Shown here: one piece after another, positions 55,306-63,910 of the stretch
Layout: each line of letters starts with the position of its first letter
How positions within the stretch are numbered: position 1 is the first letter of the stretch
From: Pseudoalteromonas holothuriae
GTDB taxonomy: Bacteria; Pseudomonadota; Gammaproteobacteria; Enterobacterales; Alteromonadaceae
DNA: 64,000 nt
Assembly: GCF_945859825.1 (NCBI RefSeq)
Contig: NZ_CAMAPC010000017.1
Span: forward strand, 33,926 to 97,925
Reading direction: 5' to 3'
Translations under genes and position numbers: made by a program
Notes under the pieces: generated by a model
What the model was told of the DNA's origin: nothing
The model's database searches: none
The model's input: only the letters and a program-made list of their open reading frames with translations

Positions 55306-55895
55306 GCCGAGCTTATTTTACCATTACTTACCTACCAGCAAATTGTGATGTAACCCTATTAGCTAGCCGTTGCATTGGCATATTGCACGGTTTTATGAAC
55401 AAACGAAGCTGCAACCACATTGGTGTAAGCTTCCCAAAGTGGACCGACAAACACCTAGGCAATCAAATCGCTTTTGTGAGTGAAGATAAAGCCACACTTA
55501 AAAACCTAAGTCAGCAAAACTACTTTGAAATGATGGCCCACGACAAACTATTTGAAATATCAGGCATAAAGCCAGTACCAGTCGAAGCCCCTGAAGTACA
55601 GATTATCCGTGATCACAGTCTGGATAAGTTATCTATGGGCGAAAAACGTCGTCGAATGGCACGCGCAAAACGCAGAGCCGAAGCCAGAGGTGAAGAATAC
55701 ACTCCTCAGTATGTACCGGACGATAAAGAAATTAGCGCATTTCATAAGATCCCCATCGCCAGCAAAAGCAATCAAAACGACTTTATACTGCATCTGAGGT
55801 TAGAGCCAACAGACTCAATACAAAACACCTTTAACAGCTATGGCTTTGCAACAAATGAAGAGCACAAAGGTAGTGTTCCGCTACTAGCCTTTTAA
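55302..55895 (+). CDS. cas6: type I-F3 Cas6 (Csy4-like) guide-RNA endoribonuclease
   Basis: Cas6f cuts the repeat just 3' of its stem and stays bound. It has 197 residues. The catalytic His is at position 29 (CIGILHGF), as in Csy4. A basic segment, KRRRMARAKRRAEARG (about 114-129), matches the arginine-rich helix that grips the repeat hairpin. The C-terminus has the family's Phe/Gly pattern (FNSYGFATNEEHKGSVPLLAF). The array it serves starts 120 bp downstream. Confidence 0.92.
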   Translation: MSRAYFTITYLPANCDVTLLASRCIGILHGFMNKRSCNHIGVSFPKWTDKHLGNQIAFVSEDKATLKNLSQQNYFEMMAHDKLFEISGIKPVPVEAPEVQIIRDHSLDKLSMGEKRRRMARAKRRAEARGEEYTPQYVPDDKEISAFHKIPIASKSNQNDFILHLRLEPTDSIQNTFNSYGFATNEEHKGSVPLLAF

Positions 55896-56017
55896 ATATC
55901 GATAGCTTTCGGAGTGTTGTATATCAAATAGTTACGAGCTGGCGGTAAAACAAAGGTTATTTACTAAAAGTAGGTTTAATAGTATGGAATTTATAAAGTT
56001 TTAAGCTAACTTTAATA
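55896..56017 (+). promoter_or_regulatory. CRISPR leader region
   Basis: This AT-rich stretch of 122 bp separates cas6 from the first repeat and should hold the array promoter. I see no clear -35/-10 pair and no match to the Xre operators. Confidence 0.4.
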
Positions 56018-56406
56018 GTGACCTGCCGCATAGGCAGCTGGAAATTGCAAAAAGTCAAGTTAAAAATCTCTCTCAGTGTGACCTGCCGCATAGGCAGCTG
56101 GAAATAAAAGAAAAGCAATTAGAACTGATTGGGGTTTGTGACCTGCCGCATAGGCAGCTGGAAATAATACGCTTAAACGTGAAAATCACCGCTTTCTGTG
56201 ACCTGCCGCATAGGCAGCTGGAAATATTGGAAACAAAGTTAATATTTAAATTTCAAAGTGACCTGCCGCATAGGCAGCTGGAAATATCGCAAAATGGACA
56301 TTCAGAAATTTCATAATGTGACCTGCCGCATAGGCAGCTGAAATTAGGCCCAGAAGTAAACAACCACATCGTATGACATATTACTGCCGAAAAGGCAGAG
56401 GCCAAT
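56018..56406 (+). CRISPR. type I-F3 CRISPR array, six repeats plus one atypical terminal repeat
   Basis: Repeats begin at 56018, 56078, 56138, 56198, 56258 and 56318. The first five are identical 28-mers with the hairpin CTGCCG-CATA-GGCAG, beginning GTGAC and ending CTGGAAAT. Five spacers of 32 nt lie between the first six repeats, with an exact 60-bp period. The sixth repeat lost one G in its handle (CTGAAATT). A seventh, degenerate repeat at 56379-56406 keeps only the stem as CTGCCG-AAAA-GGCAG. The spacer between repeats 6 and 7 (56346-56378) matches ffs. No cas1/cas2 is present, so new spacers would need help from another system. Confidence 0.95.
56346..56378 (+). other. homing spacer matching ffs
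   Basis: Aligned without gaps to ffs 34714-34745, 24 of 32 bases agree, in runs AGGCCC, GAAG, CCACA, CGT and TGA. Mismatches are at spacer positions 7, 12, 13, 15, 18, 24, 28 and 32. Seven of the eight lie where ffs has G. The base pair preceding the protospacer is TC. The atypical repeats on both sides are those known for self-homing guides of I-F3 elements. Confidence 0.9.
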
Positions 56407-56584
56407 TCAAAAGCCCCAGAATTTACTGGGGCTTTTTGTTCTAGCAACATATATTTTACTTTTTAGGTTGTCGAAGATTATTATATAGCATGTTCTCATA
56501 AAGGGTCATGAGTTGACTTAAGCTGAAAGAGCAGGTCAGTTCTGCAATACTCTCATTATCTCAATGTGTGTTTAAGGACAAAAC
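56407..56584 (+). other. gap after the array
   Basis: A hairpin GCCCC-AGAATTTACT-GGGGC followed by TTTTTG (about 56415-56439) is a good terminator for the array transcript. The rest holds only the upstream region of the next gene. Confidence 0.55.
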
Positions 56585-57112
56585 ATGAAGTATAGGGAAG
56601 CGGTAGAGAAGCTTTCATCCGATTACCCCAATGTGATCCAAAAACTTGTTTTGACGGATGATTTGGAAGTTTGGGCCAATATTACTCAAGAATTTTCTCA
56701 TAGTGACAGGGCTAAACTCTTTGAAGTAGCCCAGCCTCAGTGGATCGAACGAAAAATTAATGACGGAACATTGCTACTTCACCCTGAAGTTAAAGCAGAA
56801 CTTATATCCAGAAATTATAAGCCTAGAGTTGTTCATTGTCAGATGATTTGGGCAAGTGTGCTTGTTACGTACGAGGGAGATGATAGTCGTCTATATTATC
56901 AGCGAATAAAGGAAAAGATCATCAATAAGCACAGTAACAAGTGGTGGTTTCAAGTACATAAAAGAGTTGACCCCACGTTTAAGGCATACGTACGCATTAA
57001 GAAACAAAGCTTGGGAATAGCTGGTAGCTTTTTAGCGCAAAACAGCTCTTTTTTGGGCAATGCTGTCAATGAGTCCATTGATGGTGTTTTAAGGATGATA
57101 CCCAAACAATAA
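56585..57112 (+). CDS. cargo protein of unknown function
   Basis: This protein has 175 residues and no recognised family. It is mostly helical in character at first (MKYREAVEKLSSDYPNVIQKLV), with a central basic and aromatic stretch (INKHSNKWWFQVHKRVDPTFKAYVRIKKQ) and a possible short hydrophobic C-terminal segment (GIAGSFLAQNSSFLGNAV). It is the first of four cargo genes between the array and the right end. It is 45 bp ahead of the PIN-like gene and may be in one operon with it. Confidence 0.5.
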   Translation: MKYREAVEKLSSDYPNVIQKLVLTDDLEVWANITQEFSHSDRAKLFEVAQPQWIERKINDGTLLLHPEVKAELISRNYKPRVVHCQMIWASVLVTYEGDDSRLYYQRIKEKIINKHSNKWWFQVHKRVDPTFKAYVRIKKQSLGIAGSFLAQNSSFLGNAVNESIDGVLRMIPKQ

Positions 57113-57157
57113 TTCACTATTTTTCAGGTTGTACTTTTCATTTTAAAAGGAAGTTTA

Positions 57158-58294
57158 ATGAGGTTTATCAATACATTTGAAAGACACGAAGGAAGAAATA
57201 ACTTATCGCTAGAAGAGTATTATCGTCAGCTTAGAATTGAGCTTGGGGATAATGTTTTAACAATGAAAATTGTATATCTAGACACAAAATTCTGGCTTCT
57301 TTTAAGGGACGCATCTCTTCATCCAGATCGTGACTCGAAAACTACAAACTTTCTCAAGCTTTGTGTGAAGTTAGTCAGTGTTAAAAAGTGCATTTTTCCC
57401 ATTAGTGAAGATACATTTCTTGAGATTACTAAACAAGTTGATTTAAAAACATTGAAAGCGACTGCAAGAATGGTTGATAAATTGTCAATGGGTATATCAA
57501 TTGTTGGGTTTGAAGAGCGCGTAAACACTGAAGTTTTACACTTTATATACCACACATTGAAAAAGCCTGTTTTTGATATGTCTCAACTGGTTTGGACTAA
57601 ATTGGCTTACAATATGGAGTTTTACACTTTTGAGCATCCAAGCTTATCTCAAAGTGAGAATTTAGTGATGCAAAAATCATTTTTAGACCAAATGTGGAGT
57701 GTCTCGATGATGGAAATGATAGAGGTCATGCTCGAAGGTGGGAAATATACGAGACCTCCTGACTTTAATATGGCTGATTTGTGGAATGCAGGTAAGTCTC
57801 GTCATCATCATGAAGCTAGAAGTTACCAGCAAATGTATTTAAACGAAATTGCAGGGATCGTTGATTGCTTTAGAGAAAACCTAGCAGAGATTTCAGTTGT
57901 AATTTTTGAACAAGACATAGGGAAAAAGGTGCCCAAGTCGGAAACTGAGCAGCATAAAGCTGAATCTATGAGGCTTTGGGGGAGCGTTATCTATAATCTT
58001 TTCCGCCTGAAAAAGGTAGGTAATCATTTGCCGAGCATGAATGTTGCAGCTTCTTTACATGCTGCTGTTCGCTGGGACAAAAATAGAAAGTATGAGGATA
58101 ATGATTACTATGACTTTAGGCATGCAGTCTCTGCTTTACCTTACTGTGACTTTTTCTTTACTGAGAGAAGCCTCGCGCATTTAGTAACACAGAAAAATCT
58201 AGCACTTGATCAAGTTTATAGCTGCACAGTGGGCTCAAATATTACTTTTGCACATGAAGCTCTATCAAATGAATTTGAAGTAAGTATCAGCTAG
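57158..58294 (+). CDS. PIN-like nuclease-domain cargo protein
   Basis: This 378-residue protein has a PIN-like acidic pattern: Asp42 in KIVYLDTKFWLLL, Glu residues in FPISEDTFLEITK (about 83-88), and a C-terminal Asp cluster in DYYDFRHAVSALPYCDFFFTE (about 317-337). That order and the hydrophobic strands before each acid fit the PIN RNase fold, with a long helical insertion in the middle. No toxin-antitoxin partner of normal size is adjacent. I infer a ribonuclease effector. AAAGGAAG precedes the ATG. The next gene starts 36 bp later. Confidence 0.5.
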   Translation: MRFINTFERHEGRNNLSLEEYYRQLRIELGDNVLTMKIVYLDTKFWLLLRDASLHPDRDSKTTNFLKLCVKLVSVKKCIFPISEDTFLEITKQVDLKTLKATARMVDKLSMGISIVGFEERVNTEVLHFIYHTLKKPVFDMSQLVWTKLAYNMEFYTFEHPSLSQSENLVMQKSFLDQMWSVSMMEMIEVMLEGGKYTRPPDFNMADLWNAGKSRHHHEARSYQQMYLNEIAGIVDCFRENLAEISVVIFEQDIGKKVPKSETEQHKAESMRLWGSVIYNLFRLKKVGNHLPSMNVAASLHAAVRWDKNRKYEDNDYYDFRHAVSALPYCDFFFTERSLAHLVTQKNLALDQVYSCTVGSNITFAHEALSNEFEVSIS

Positions 58295-58330
58295 TCAATA
58301 GCGTTAAATGGTCCGTGGGGGAGTATTACA

Positions 58331-58834
58331 ATGCCTAATGAAGAGAGTGAACTTTTCATAAAAATAAAAGAAGAGGCGATTAGGTTTCGAAAGTTACTTG
58401 AGGATTGTGACAAGGAAAACACGAATTTGGTCATTGACTGTTTTCCCATTATGAGCTGTAAGCTATCTTCTCTGCTTTTGTCATATCATTTTCTAAAGTT
58501 ATGGCCAGCTCTTGAAGTAAAAGGTATTACAGCAATTACAGGTGAAAATAGTGATATAACTCATTATTGGCTGGAAGTTGATGATATTGTAGTTGATATA
58601 ACGGGAGATCAATACAATCTCATTGATGAGGTTGAGCTAAACCAAGCAATTGTAAAAAGTCGTCCTTTTGATGCCGTGCACGTTTCTAAAAAAGACGAAA
58701 GTTACCTATATAGTTTATTTGGATTTCGGGAAACTGAACCTCTTAAATATGGCTTTCCTACTATTGCAGAAGACTTCATTGAAGATATGGAGTTCGCTTA
58801 TAATCAGCTATTACAGCAAAAGGAATGTATGTAA
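58331..58834 (+). CDS. possible papain/transglutaminase-fold cysteine protease cargo protein
   Basis: This protein has 167 residues. Cys43 in MSCKLSSLLLSYHF begins a helix, and His78 in ITHYWLEVDD and Asp89 in IVVDITGDQY follow in the order and spacing of a transglutaminase-like Cys-His-Asp triad. I recognise no closer family. It lies between the PIN-like and the PD-(D/E)XK genes, which suggests a processing or activation role, but that is only inferred. Confidence 0.45.
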   Translation: MPNEESELFIKIKEEAIRFRKLLEDCDKENTNLVIDCFPIMSCKLSSLLLSYHFLKLWPALEVKGITAITGENSDITHYWLEVDDIVVDITGDQYNLIDEVELNQAIVKSRPFDAVHVSKKDESYLYSLFGFRETEPLKYGFPTIAEDFIEDMEFAYNQLLQQKECM

Positions 58835-58934
58835 AAAATATCAGGATCAGTAAATTGAGATGAACACAAGCATGAAAATGACCCAATCGCTTGATGTTAG
58901 GTTGTTGAACTAAGCCGTACTATGGAAAAACAGA

Positions 58935-60701
58935 ATGCTCTATGAAAATAAGGATATAAAGCTACTTGAATTCGTTGATAACCCTATAAATAATATTGAT
59001 TACCTGATTGTAAGGAAGTCGTCAGCGAGTCTGCAAGCAAAAGTACTATATAGATTCCCATCTTTAAGGAAGTTCATCCGAGAAAGAGATGCAAGAATAA
59101 TTTTTGAGGATCTCTATGGGTCTTATTTAAAAGATGCAAAAAAATTTATTGTGAATTTAAAGCCTGTTGCTAGCAATTTTCACAATCAAAGCGATCTAGA
59201 GAAAATTATGGGGGAGTTTACTGAATTTTTTCGTATCGGATTGTTATTCGACCAAAATTGTGAAATTGCGGATTTTGACGAAGATCTAGCAATAACTTAT
59301 ATAAGAGCAAACCTTCTAACTAAGCTCGAGTACCACTGTAATAGGGTTACTGAATCTTTCGATTTGACTGAAGACTATTTTTACTCAATTGCTTCAAACG
59401 AAAAATTATGGGTTTCTTTCTTTTTGAGTGAAGTTTACCTTTTGTTAAGTAACAATATCTTTCAGCTGAGCTTCAAAGGGGATGAAATTATTTTCAAATT
59501 AAACAAAAAGTTTGAAGGCAGAATGAAGGTATATTGGATATCAGAAATCCTTGAATCAAATTCAAAGATATCTGATATGAAAGCGTATCATGATATTTCT
59601 ATTTTGCTAGATAAAAACAGAACGGTCCCTAAAGAAGTAGCTGAAGTATCAATAGACTACATACTTGATAAAGTTTTTTCCATAAATCCCAAGTACCTTA
59701 CAGAAGGTGTTAGTGTTAATCAAAGATACCATTTTCTGAGAGAGATAATCTTTTTTTCATTAGTGTTAGAGTGCTGCTTACTGGTTGGAAAAAAGCCGAA
59801 AGATAGACAGTTTTTTGTTGAAAGTGACAATATAAGAAACGAATCCTTGCTGCTTATCGAACAACAATTAAGCTCGGCTTTTAATGCTCGAATGGACAAT
59901 AACGGGGGCTTTATATATAAAGTCTCTGATTCATTCTACATGAGAGGAACTTTAGGGTTCAAATATGGACTTCGAAAGTTCGCAGGAGCTCTGTTGGATG
60001 TTAAGCAGAAACAGCTGAGGGGTAGAGATTTTAAAGGGGAGTTGGGGGATTTCTTTGAGAAAGATTACGTCCTTAATTACCTAAAAGAGCTCAATTACCT
60101 CGGGTACACCCCATTTGATGGATTTAAATCGGGAAACAAGGCTGAAATAAGAGGGTATGACATCGATATAGTTTTGCATGATGGAAAAAATGATATTTAT
60201 TATTTTATTCAGGTTAAATATAGATTTTCTGCTCTTCCAGTATATCTCTCTGAGCAGTTTAAGTTTTTTAATGACGAATCGTTCAAAAAAGGCTACATAG
60301 AGCAATTGCTAACCTTGAAGGGTAACATCAACCAACAAAGTATAAGAAATCAATTGAGTAGCAGAGGACTTAATGGTGCAAAAGCTGAGAATAGCCATTT
60401 TATTTTGCTTCACAATATACCATTTCTAAACTTTTATGAGCATGATGGTGTTTATTTCTACGAGTGGAACCTGTTAAGAAATATCCTCCAAGATGGAAAG
60501 GTATATTGGCGTAAAGGCAATGAATTTGGTGATAGTTTTACAAGCAGAGAACTTGAACTACATAAACCTGAAAAAATTATTAATTCCTACTTAAATAATA
60601 GTGTAAATGGTAGGGGCCTTAAAAAACAATTCGACTTATTTAAAATATCTAAATGTGTATTTGATTTAGGGGATAAAAATGTTCAATGCCAGATGCTTTA
60701 A
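58935..60701 (+). CDS. PD-(D/E)XK nuclease-domain cargo protein
   Basis: This is a 588-residue protein with no recognised N-terminal family; the first 380 residues are helical and charged. A nuclease-like core lies near 370-450. It contains GDFFEKDYVLNYLKELNYLGYTPFDGF, then GYDIDIVLHDGKNDIYYFIQVKYR, whose Asp and Gln-Val-Lys fit a restriction-endonuclease fold with Gln in place of the usual Glu. It could be a DNA-targeting defence effector. It is the last gene before the right transposon end and is 100 bp after the protease-like gene. Confidence 0.5.
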   Translation: MLYENKDIKLLEFVDNPINNIDYLIVRKSSASLQAKVLYRFPSLRKFIRERDARIIFEDLYGSYLKDAKKFIVNLKPVASNFHNQSDLEKIMGEFTEFFRIGLLFDQNCEIADFDEDLAITYIRANLLTKLEYHCNRVTESFDLTEDYFYSIASNEKLWVSFFLSEVYLLLSNNIFQLSFKGDEIIFKLNKKFEGRMKVYWISEILESNSKISDMKAYHDISILLDKNRTVPKEVAEVSIDYILDKVFSINPKYLTEGVSVNQRYHFLREIIFFSLVLECCLLVGKKPKDRQFFVESDNIRNESLLLIEQQLSSAFNARMDNNGGFIYKVSDSFYMRGTLGFKYGLRKFAGALLDVKQKQLRGRDFKGELGDFFEKDYVLNYLKELNYLGYTPFDGFKSGNKAEIRGYDIDIVLHDGKNDIYYFIQVKYRFSALPVYLSEQFKFFNDESFKKGYIEQLLTLKGNINQQSIRNQLSSRGLNGAKAENSHFILLHNIPFLNFYEHDGVYFYEWNLLRNILQDGKVYWRKGNEFGDSFTSRELELHKPEKIINSYLNNSVNGRGLKKQFDLFKISKCVFDLGDKNVQCQML

Positions 60702-61009
60702 CACTGTGAATGAGCAACAGCAGTGGAACAACTTGCACTGAACTTCAATTGTCCGTTGAGTTGAGCGTTATTCCTTTGAATATTTGGGCAGGCAAATGTT
60801 AATAGGATCTTGATCAAATCGTTTTTAATAATGATGATCCTGCATACTTTGAGCGATGCAAAAAGCTTGGTTTGTGCTCATTATTCGCTAATTTTAGCCT
60901 GAGCCGCTTCTGGCACATCTGCGACGTCTAGATCTTCGGGATTCGCTTAGTTTAATTGAATTGATAGATCGAGTTAAGATGAACCTGTTTATTGGGTTAG
61001 GAGTGGTCA
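60702..61009. other. non-coding stretch before the right transposon end
   Basis: About 300 bp between the last cargo gene and the TnsB sites. Frames are short and broken. I see no gene or clear repeat. Confidence 0.4.
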
Positions 61010-61118
61010 CTTTTTGCATTCTTTCACTTCACTTTTATGCCAAGTTATACTTCCATCAAAATGCTAAGTCATTGAAGTAATGATGACGCCTTTATGCAAA
61101 CTTATGCTACAAACTCCA
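61010..61118 (-). repeat. right transposon end of element 1 with TnsB-site repeats
   Basis: Read inward from 61118, the end is TGGAGTTTGTAGCATAAG. Motifs related to the left-end repeats lie inverted at 61091-61108 (TTTATGCAAACTTATGCT), 61033-61050 (TTTTATGCCAAGTTATAC) and, weaker, 61010-61027 (CTTTTTGCATTCTTTCAC). Three inverted sites match the arrangement expected for the far end of a Tn7-like element. Confidence 0.75.
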
Positions 61119-61123
61119 ATTTT
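61119..61123. repeat. ATTTT target duplication shared by both elements
   Basis: These five bases end element 1 and directly precede the TG end of element 2, so one copy serves as the duplication for both. Confidence 0.85.
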
Positions 61124-61223
61124 TGTTGTTTGTAGTGTAAGTCTGCAAATTTGTAGTAAAACCCCGCATAAAAATTGAAATATAACCCTGCATAGCCTAC
61201 TTTTAAATCGTCTCACATATTCG
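61124..61223 (+). repeat. left end of element 2 with TnsB-site repeats
   Basis: Motifs lie at about 61135-61149, 61155-61172 and 61180-61195, identical to those of element 1. The identical ends mean TnsAB from either element could act on both. Confidence 0.75.
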
Positions 61224-61862
61224 GTGATGGTTATGATAAGGCACAAAATAAGTCGCTCCAGAGTCAAAAATCTAGTCAAGTTCGCAAGTCAAAAGAATAA
61301 AGCTACTTGCTTAGTGGAATCATTCTTAGAGTCCGATGCGTGCTTTCACTTTGAATACTCTCGTGAAATAAAAGCCTTTGAGGCTCAACCGTTAGTATTT
61401 GGATATGAATTCAATGGCAAGGTTTGCGGGTACACTCCTGATTTTTTGATAACGCATCACAAGAAGCCGCAAAAACTTATTGAAGTTAAACCCTATAGTA
61501 AAATATCAAATCCTGAATTTAGGGCACGCTTTGCGCAAAAACAGTTAGTTGCCAAAGAACAATTAGGCATTGAACTGATATTAGTTACCGATAAACAAAT
61601 TCGTGTTTATCCAACCTTAGACAACTTAAAGTTGCTTCATCGTTACTCGGGGTTTCAGTCTTTAACCGACCTTCAGCTTTCCATTATTCAGCTACTCAAC
61701 AAGTGGCGAAAACTCATCATTCAAGACTTGGTCAAGATGCTAAAAGTCTCCATTGGAGAGGTGCTTGCCTCGGTTTATCGTTTATTGTCATTAGGCAGTG
61801 TTAATTCAGACTTAAACACAGAACTTACTTTAGAGTCGGTGATTTGGGCTGATGGAGTTTGA
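61224..61862 (+). CDS. tnsA: TnsA transposon endonuclease (element 2)
   Basis: This is the second copy of the 5'-strand endonuclease, 212 residues, with the same active-site residues (VESFLESD, GYTPDFLI, IEVKPYSK). In the first 90 residues it differs from the element 1 protein at about 20 positions (for example RHKISRSRVKNLVKF), then is nearly the same to the end. It overlaps tnsB by 11 bp. The protein looks functional. Confidence 0.92.
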   Translation: MMVMIRHKISRSRVKNLVKFASQKNKATCLVESFLESDACFHFEYSREIKAFEAQPLVFGYEFNGKVCGYTPDFLITHHKKPQKLIEVKPYSKISNPEFRARFAQKQLVAKEQLGIELILVTDKQIRVYPTLDNLKLLHRYSGFQSLTDLQLSIIQLLNKWRKLIIQDLVKMLKVSIGEVLASVYRLLSLGSVNSDLNTELTLESVIWADGV

Positions 61863-63693
61863 AGACGAGTTTAACTTTGAGGGAGCACCGCAAAAGTTAG
61901 CTGAAACCGCTAAAGCGGAAGAGCCTAACCCTCAACCTCGTGATTTAGAGTCACTACCCAAGGAAGTGCAAGATGCCACTCTTGCTCGGCTTAAATACAT
62001 TAAGTGGCTGAAACAACGCTTAGTAGGTGGCTGGACGAAGAAAAACTTAGCACCACTACTCGCTGAAATGCCTGAATTTCAAGGGCAAGAAAAGCCAAAG
62101 TGGCGCACGGTTGCAGGTTGGCACGCTGACTATATTAAGGCCGAAGAAGACATTCACGCTTTGATCCCAAAGCATCATCGCAAGGGCAACCGCCAAGCAC
62201 GCACCGATACAGACAAGTTCTTTGAACTTGCTCTCACGCGCTATCTGACTAAAGAGATCCCGAATGCAGCATCAGCACATCGTTTTTATTGCGACCGAAT
62301 CGTTTTAGAAAATGAAAAAGTGTTAGCTGAGCCACTACAGCCACTTACTTATAAAGCGTTTAAAAATCGCATTGATAACTTACCTCAGTATGAGGTGATG
62401 CTTGAACGTTATGGCAAACGTTTAGCTGATATTGAGTATAACAAAGTGATGAGCCATAAAAGGCCCACTAGGGTGCTTGAGCGTGTTGAAATAGACCATA
62501 CACCACTGGATCTCATTCTATTGGACGATGAACTTGATGTGCCATTAGGGAGACCAACCTTAACCTTGCTCATCGATGTTTATAGCCACTGTGTTGTTGG
62601 CTTTTATCTCGGTTTTCAGAGTCCAGGTTATGATGCTGTGCGCAGAGCGATTAATCATGCGATGAAGCCAAAAAGCTATCTTAAAAGTACCTATCCAGAA
62701 GTCGTCAATGAATGGCCATGTTGTGGAAAGATAGAAACTTTAGTGGTTGATAATGGTGCCGAATTTTGGTGTCAGTCATTAGAGCTTGCGTGTGAAGAGG
62801 TTGGCATAAATATTAGCTATAACCCTGTTGGCAAACCTTGGCTGAAGCCCTTTGTTGAGCAGTTTTTTAAAACCATTAATGAAATGATGCTTTCGCCATT
62901 TCCCGGTAAAACATTCTCAAACATGCTCGCAAGGCACGATTATAACCCGAAAAAAGATGCCATATTGCGTTTTGGCACCTTTACCATGTTGCTTCATAAG
63001 TGGATTGTTGACGTACATCACCAATCAGCAGACGCAAGATTTCGATACATTCCTTGTGAAGACTGGCACAAAGGGTTTACTGCACTGCCTCCAGCTCAGC
63101 TAACAGAGCAAGATACAGACAAGCTTGATGTTGTTATGTGCATGGCGAAAGAAAAAACATTGCGCAAAGGGGGTATTAAAAATCTACATATTAACTATGA
63201 CAGTGACGAACTCTCTTTATATCGTAAGCGATACAGCCCCAAAAAGAGCATAAAGGTTAAAGTAAAAATAAACCCAGATGACCTGTCGTATGTATATGTC
63301 TACCTAGATGCGCTAGAGCACTATATAAAAGTGCCAAGCATTGACTCCGAGGGCTACACAATTGGCTTGTCGCTGATCAGACATAAAATCCACCTTAAAT
63401 TTTACAGAGACTACATTCAAGGCAAAGTGGATCTGCTGGGGCTTGCCAAGGCGCGGCAATTTATTGATGAGCGAGTGAAAGAAGAAGCGCGACAGCTTAA
63501 AAATGTAGGGTCAAAAACTAAGGTTACTGGCACCAAAGCAATTGCTAGGGCGCAGGGCGTAGACAATACTCAAGTCAAATCCATTGCTAAAATGCCTGAG
63601 GCAAAGCAAGCTGAAGCAACCCTCGCTGACACTAAGCCTAAAAAAGACGATGATAACTGGGATGACTTTGTCTCAGATCTTGAGGCGTTTTAG
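61852..63693 (+). CDS. tnsB: TnsB DDE transposase (element 2)
   Basis: This is a second TnsB of 613 residues with the same DDE triad (Asp215, Asp300, Glu336). About ten residues differ from element 1 (such as SFEEAP to NFEGAP near the start, FHK to LHK in the middle, MELSL to IGLSL, and PTPAD to ATLAD near the end). It appears intact, but its partner tnsC is broken, so this element would depend on TnsC from element 1. Confidence 0.94.
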   Translation: MEFEDEFNFEGAPQKLAETAKAEEPNPQPRDLESLPKEVQDATLARLKYIKWLKQRLVGGWTKKNLAPLLAEMPEFQGQEKPKWRTVAGWHADYIKAEEDIHALIPKHHRKGNRQARTDTDKFFELALTRYLTKEIPNAASAHRFYCDRIVLENEKVLAEPLQPLTYKAFKNRIDNLPQYEVMLERYGKRLADIEYNKVMSHKRPTRVLERVEIDHTPLDLILLDDELDVPLGRPTLTLLIDVYSHCVVGFYLGFQSPGYDAVRRAINHAMKPKSYLKSTYPEVVNEWPCCGKIETLVVDNGAEFWCQSLELACEEVGINISYNPVGKPWLKPFVEQFFKTINEMMLSPFPGKTFSNMLARHDYNPKKDAILRFGTFTMLLHKWIVDVHHQSADARFRYIPCEDWHKGFTALPPAQLTEQDTDKLDVVMCMAKEKTLRKGGIKNLHINYDSDELSLYRKRYSPKKSIKVKVKINPDDLSYVYVYLDALEHYIKVPSIDSEGYTIGLSLIRHKIHLKFYRDYIQGKVDLLGLAKARQFIDERVKEEARQLKNVGSKTKVTGTKAIARAQGVDNTQVKSIAKMPEAKQAEATLADTKPKKDDDNWDDFVSDLEAF

Positions 63694-63695
63694 TT

Positions 63696-63880
63696 ATGCT
63701 GACCGAGGCTAAAAAGGCAAAACTCAATCAATTTAAAGCGGTGTTTATTGAATACACCATACCAAAAACCATCATAAACGATTTCGACAAACTGCGTTTG
63801 CATCACGACCTTGCAGGTGAAAAGCCATGCATGATGCTAAGTGGTGATACTGGGTGTGGTAAATCGGCATTGATTAAATA
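63696..63880 (+). pseudogene. tnsC: tnsC fragment interrupted by an insertion sequence (element 2)
   Basis: Only the first 61 codons remain, ending just after Walker A (SGDTGCGKSALIK). At 63881 homology to the intact tnsC stops and unrelated sequence starts, with a TAA formed across the junction. The Walker B, sensor and C-terminal parts are missing here and may lie beyond the inserted sequence. ATP hydrolysis and target selection cannot come from this fragment. Confidence 0.92.
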
Positions 63881-63910
63881 ACCTGAATCTCGTTTAAGAA
63901 ATTGAACTAA

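Larger units (their letters stand above)
34795..61118 (+). mobile_element. intact Tn7-like transposon with type I-F3 CRISPR system (element 1)
   Basis: This is a 26.3-kb element bounded by TGTTGTTTGTAG at the left and CTACAAACTCCA at the right (inverted match 10 of 12), flanked by ATTTT duplications. It encodes TnsA, TnsB and TnsC at the ffs side and TniQ, Cas8/5, Cas7, Cas6 and a CRISPR array toward the other side. It lacks cas1, cas2, cas3, tnsD and tnsE. That gene set defines RNA-guided cut-and-paste transposons of the I-F3 class. Its left end is exactly 49 bp past the protospacer in ffs. About 20 kb of cargo encodes apparent anti-phage systems, on both sides of the CRISPR locus. All transposition genes appear intact, so it may be active. 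Confidence 0.93.

Noticed and set aside
50212..56406. Search for cas1, cas2-3 or a second TniQ/TnsD near the array
   Set aside because: None is present. All open frames here are accounted for, which supports an interference-deficient transposon system rather than a defensive I-F locus.
56253..56450. Minus-strand frame across the CRISPR array
   Set aside because: It reads through repeated units (CGRS repeated) and is an artefact of the 60-bp repeat period.
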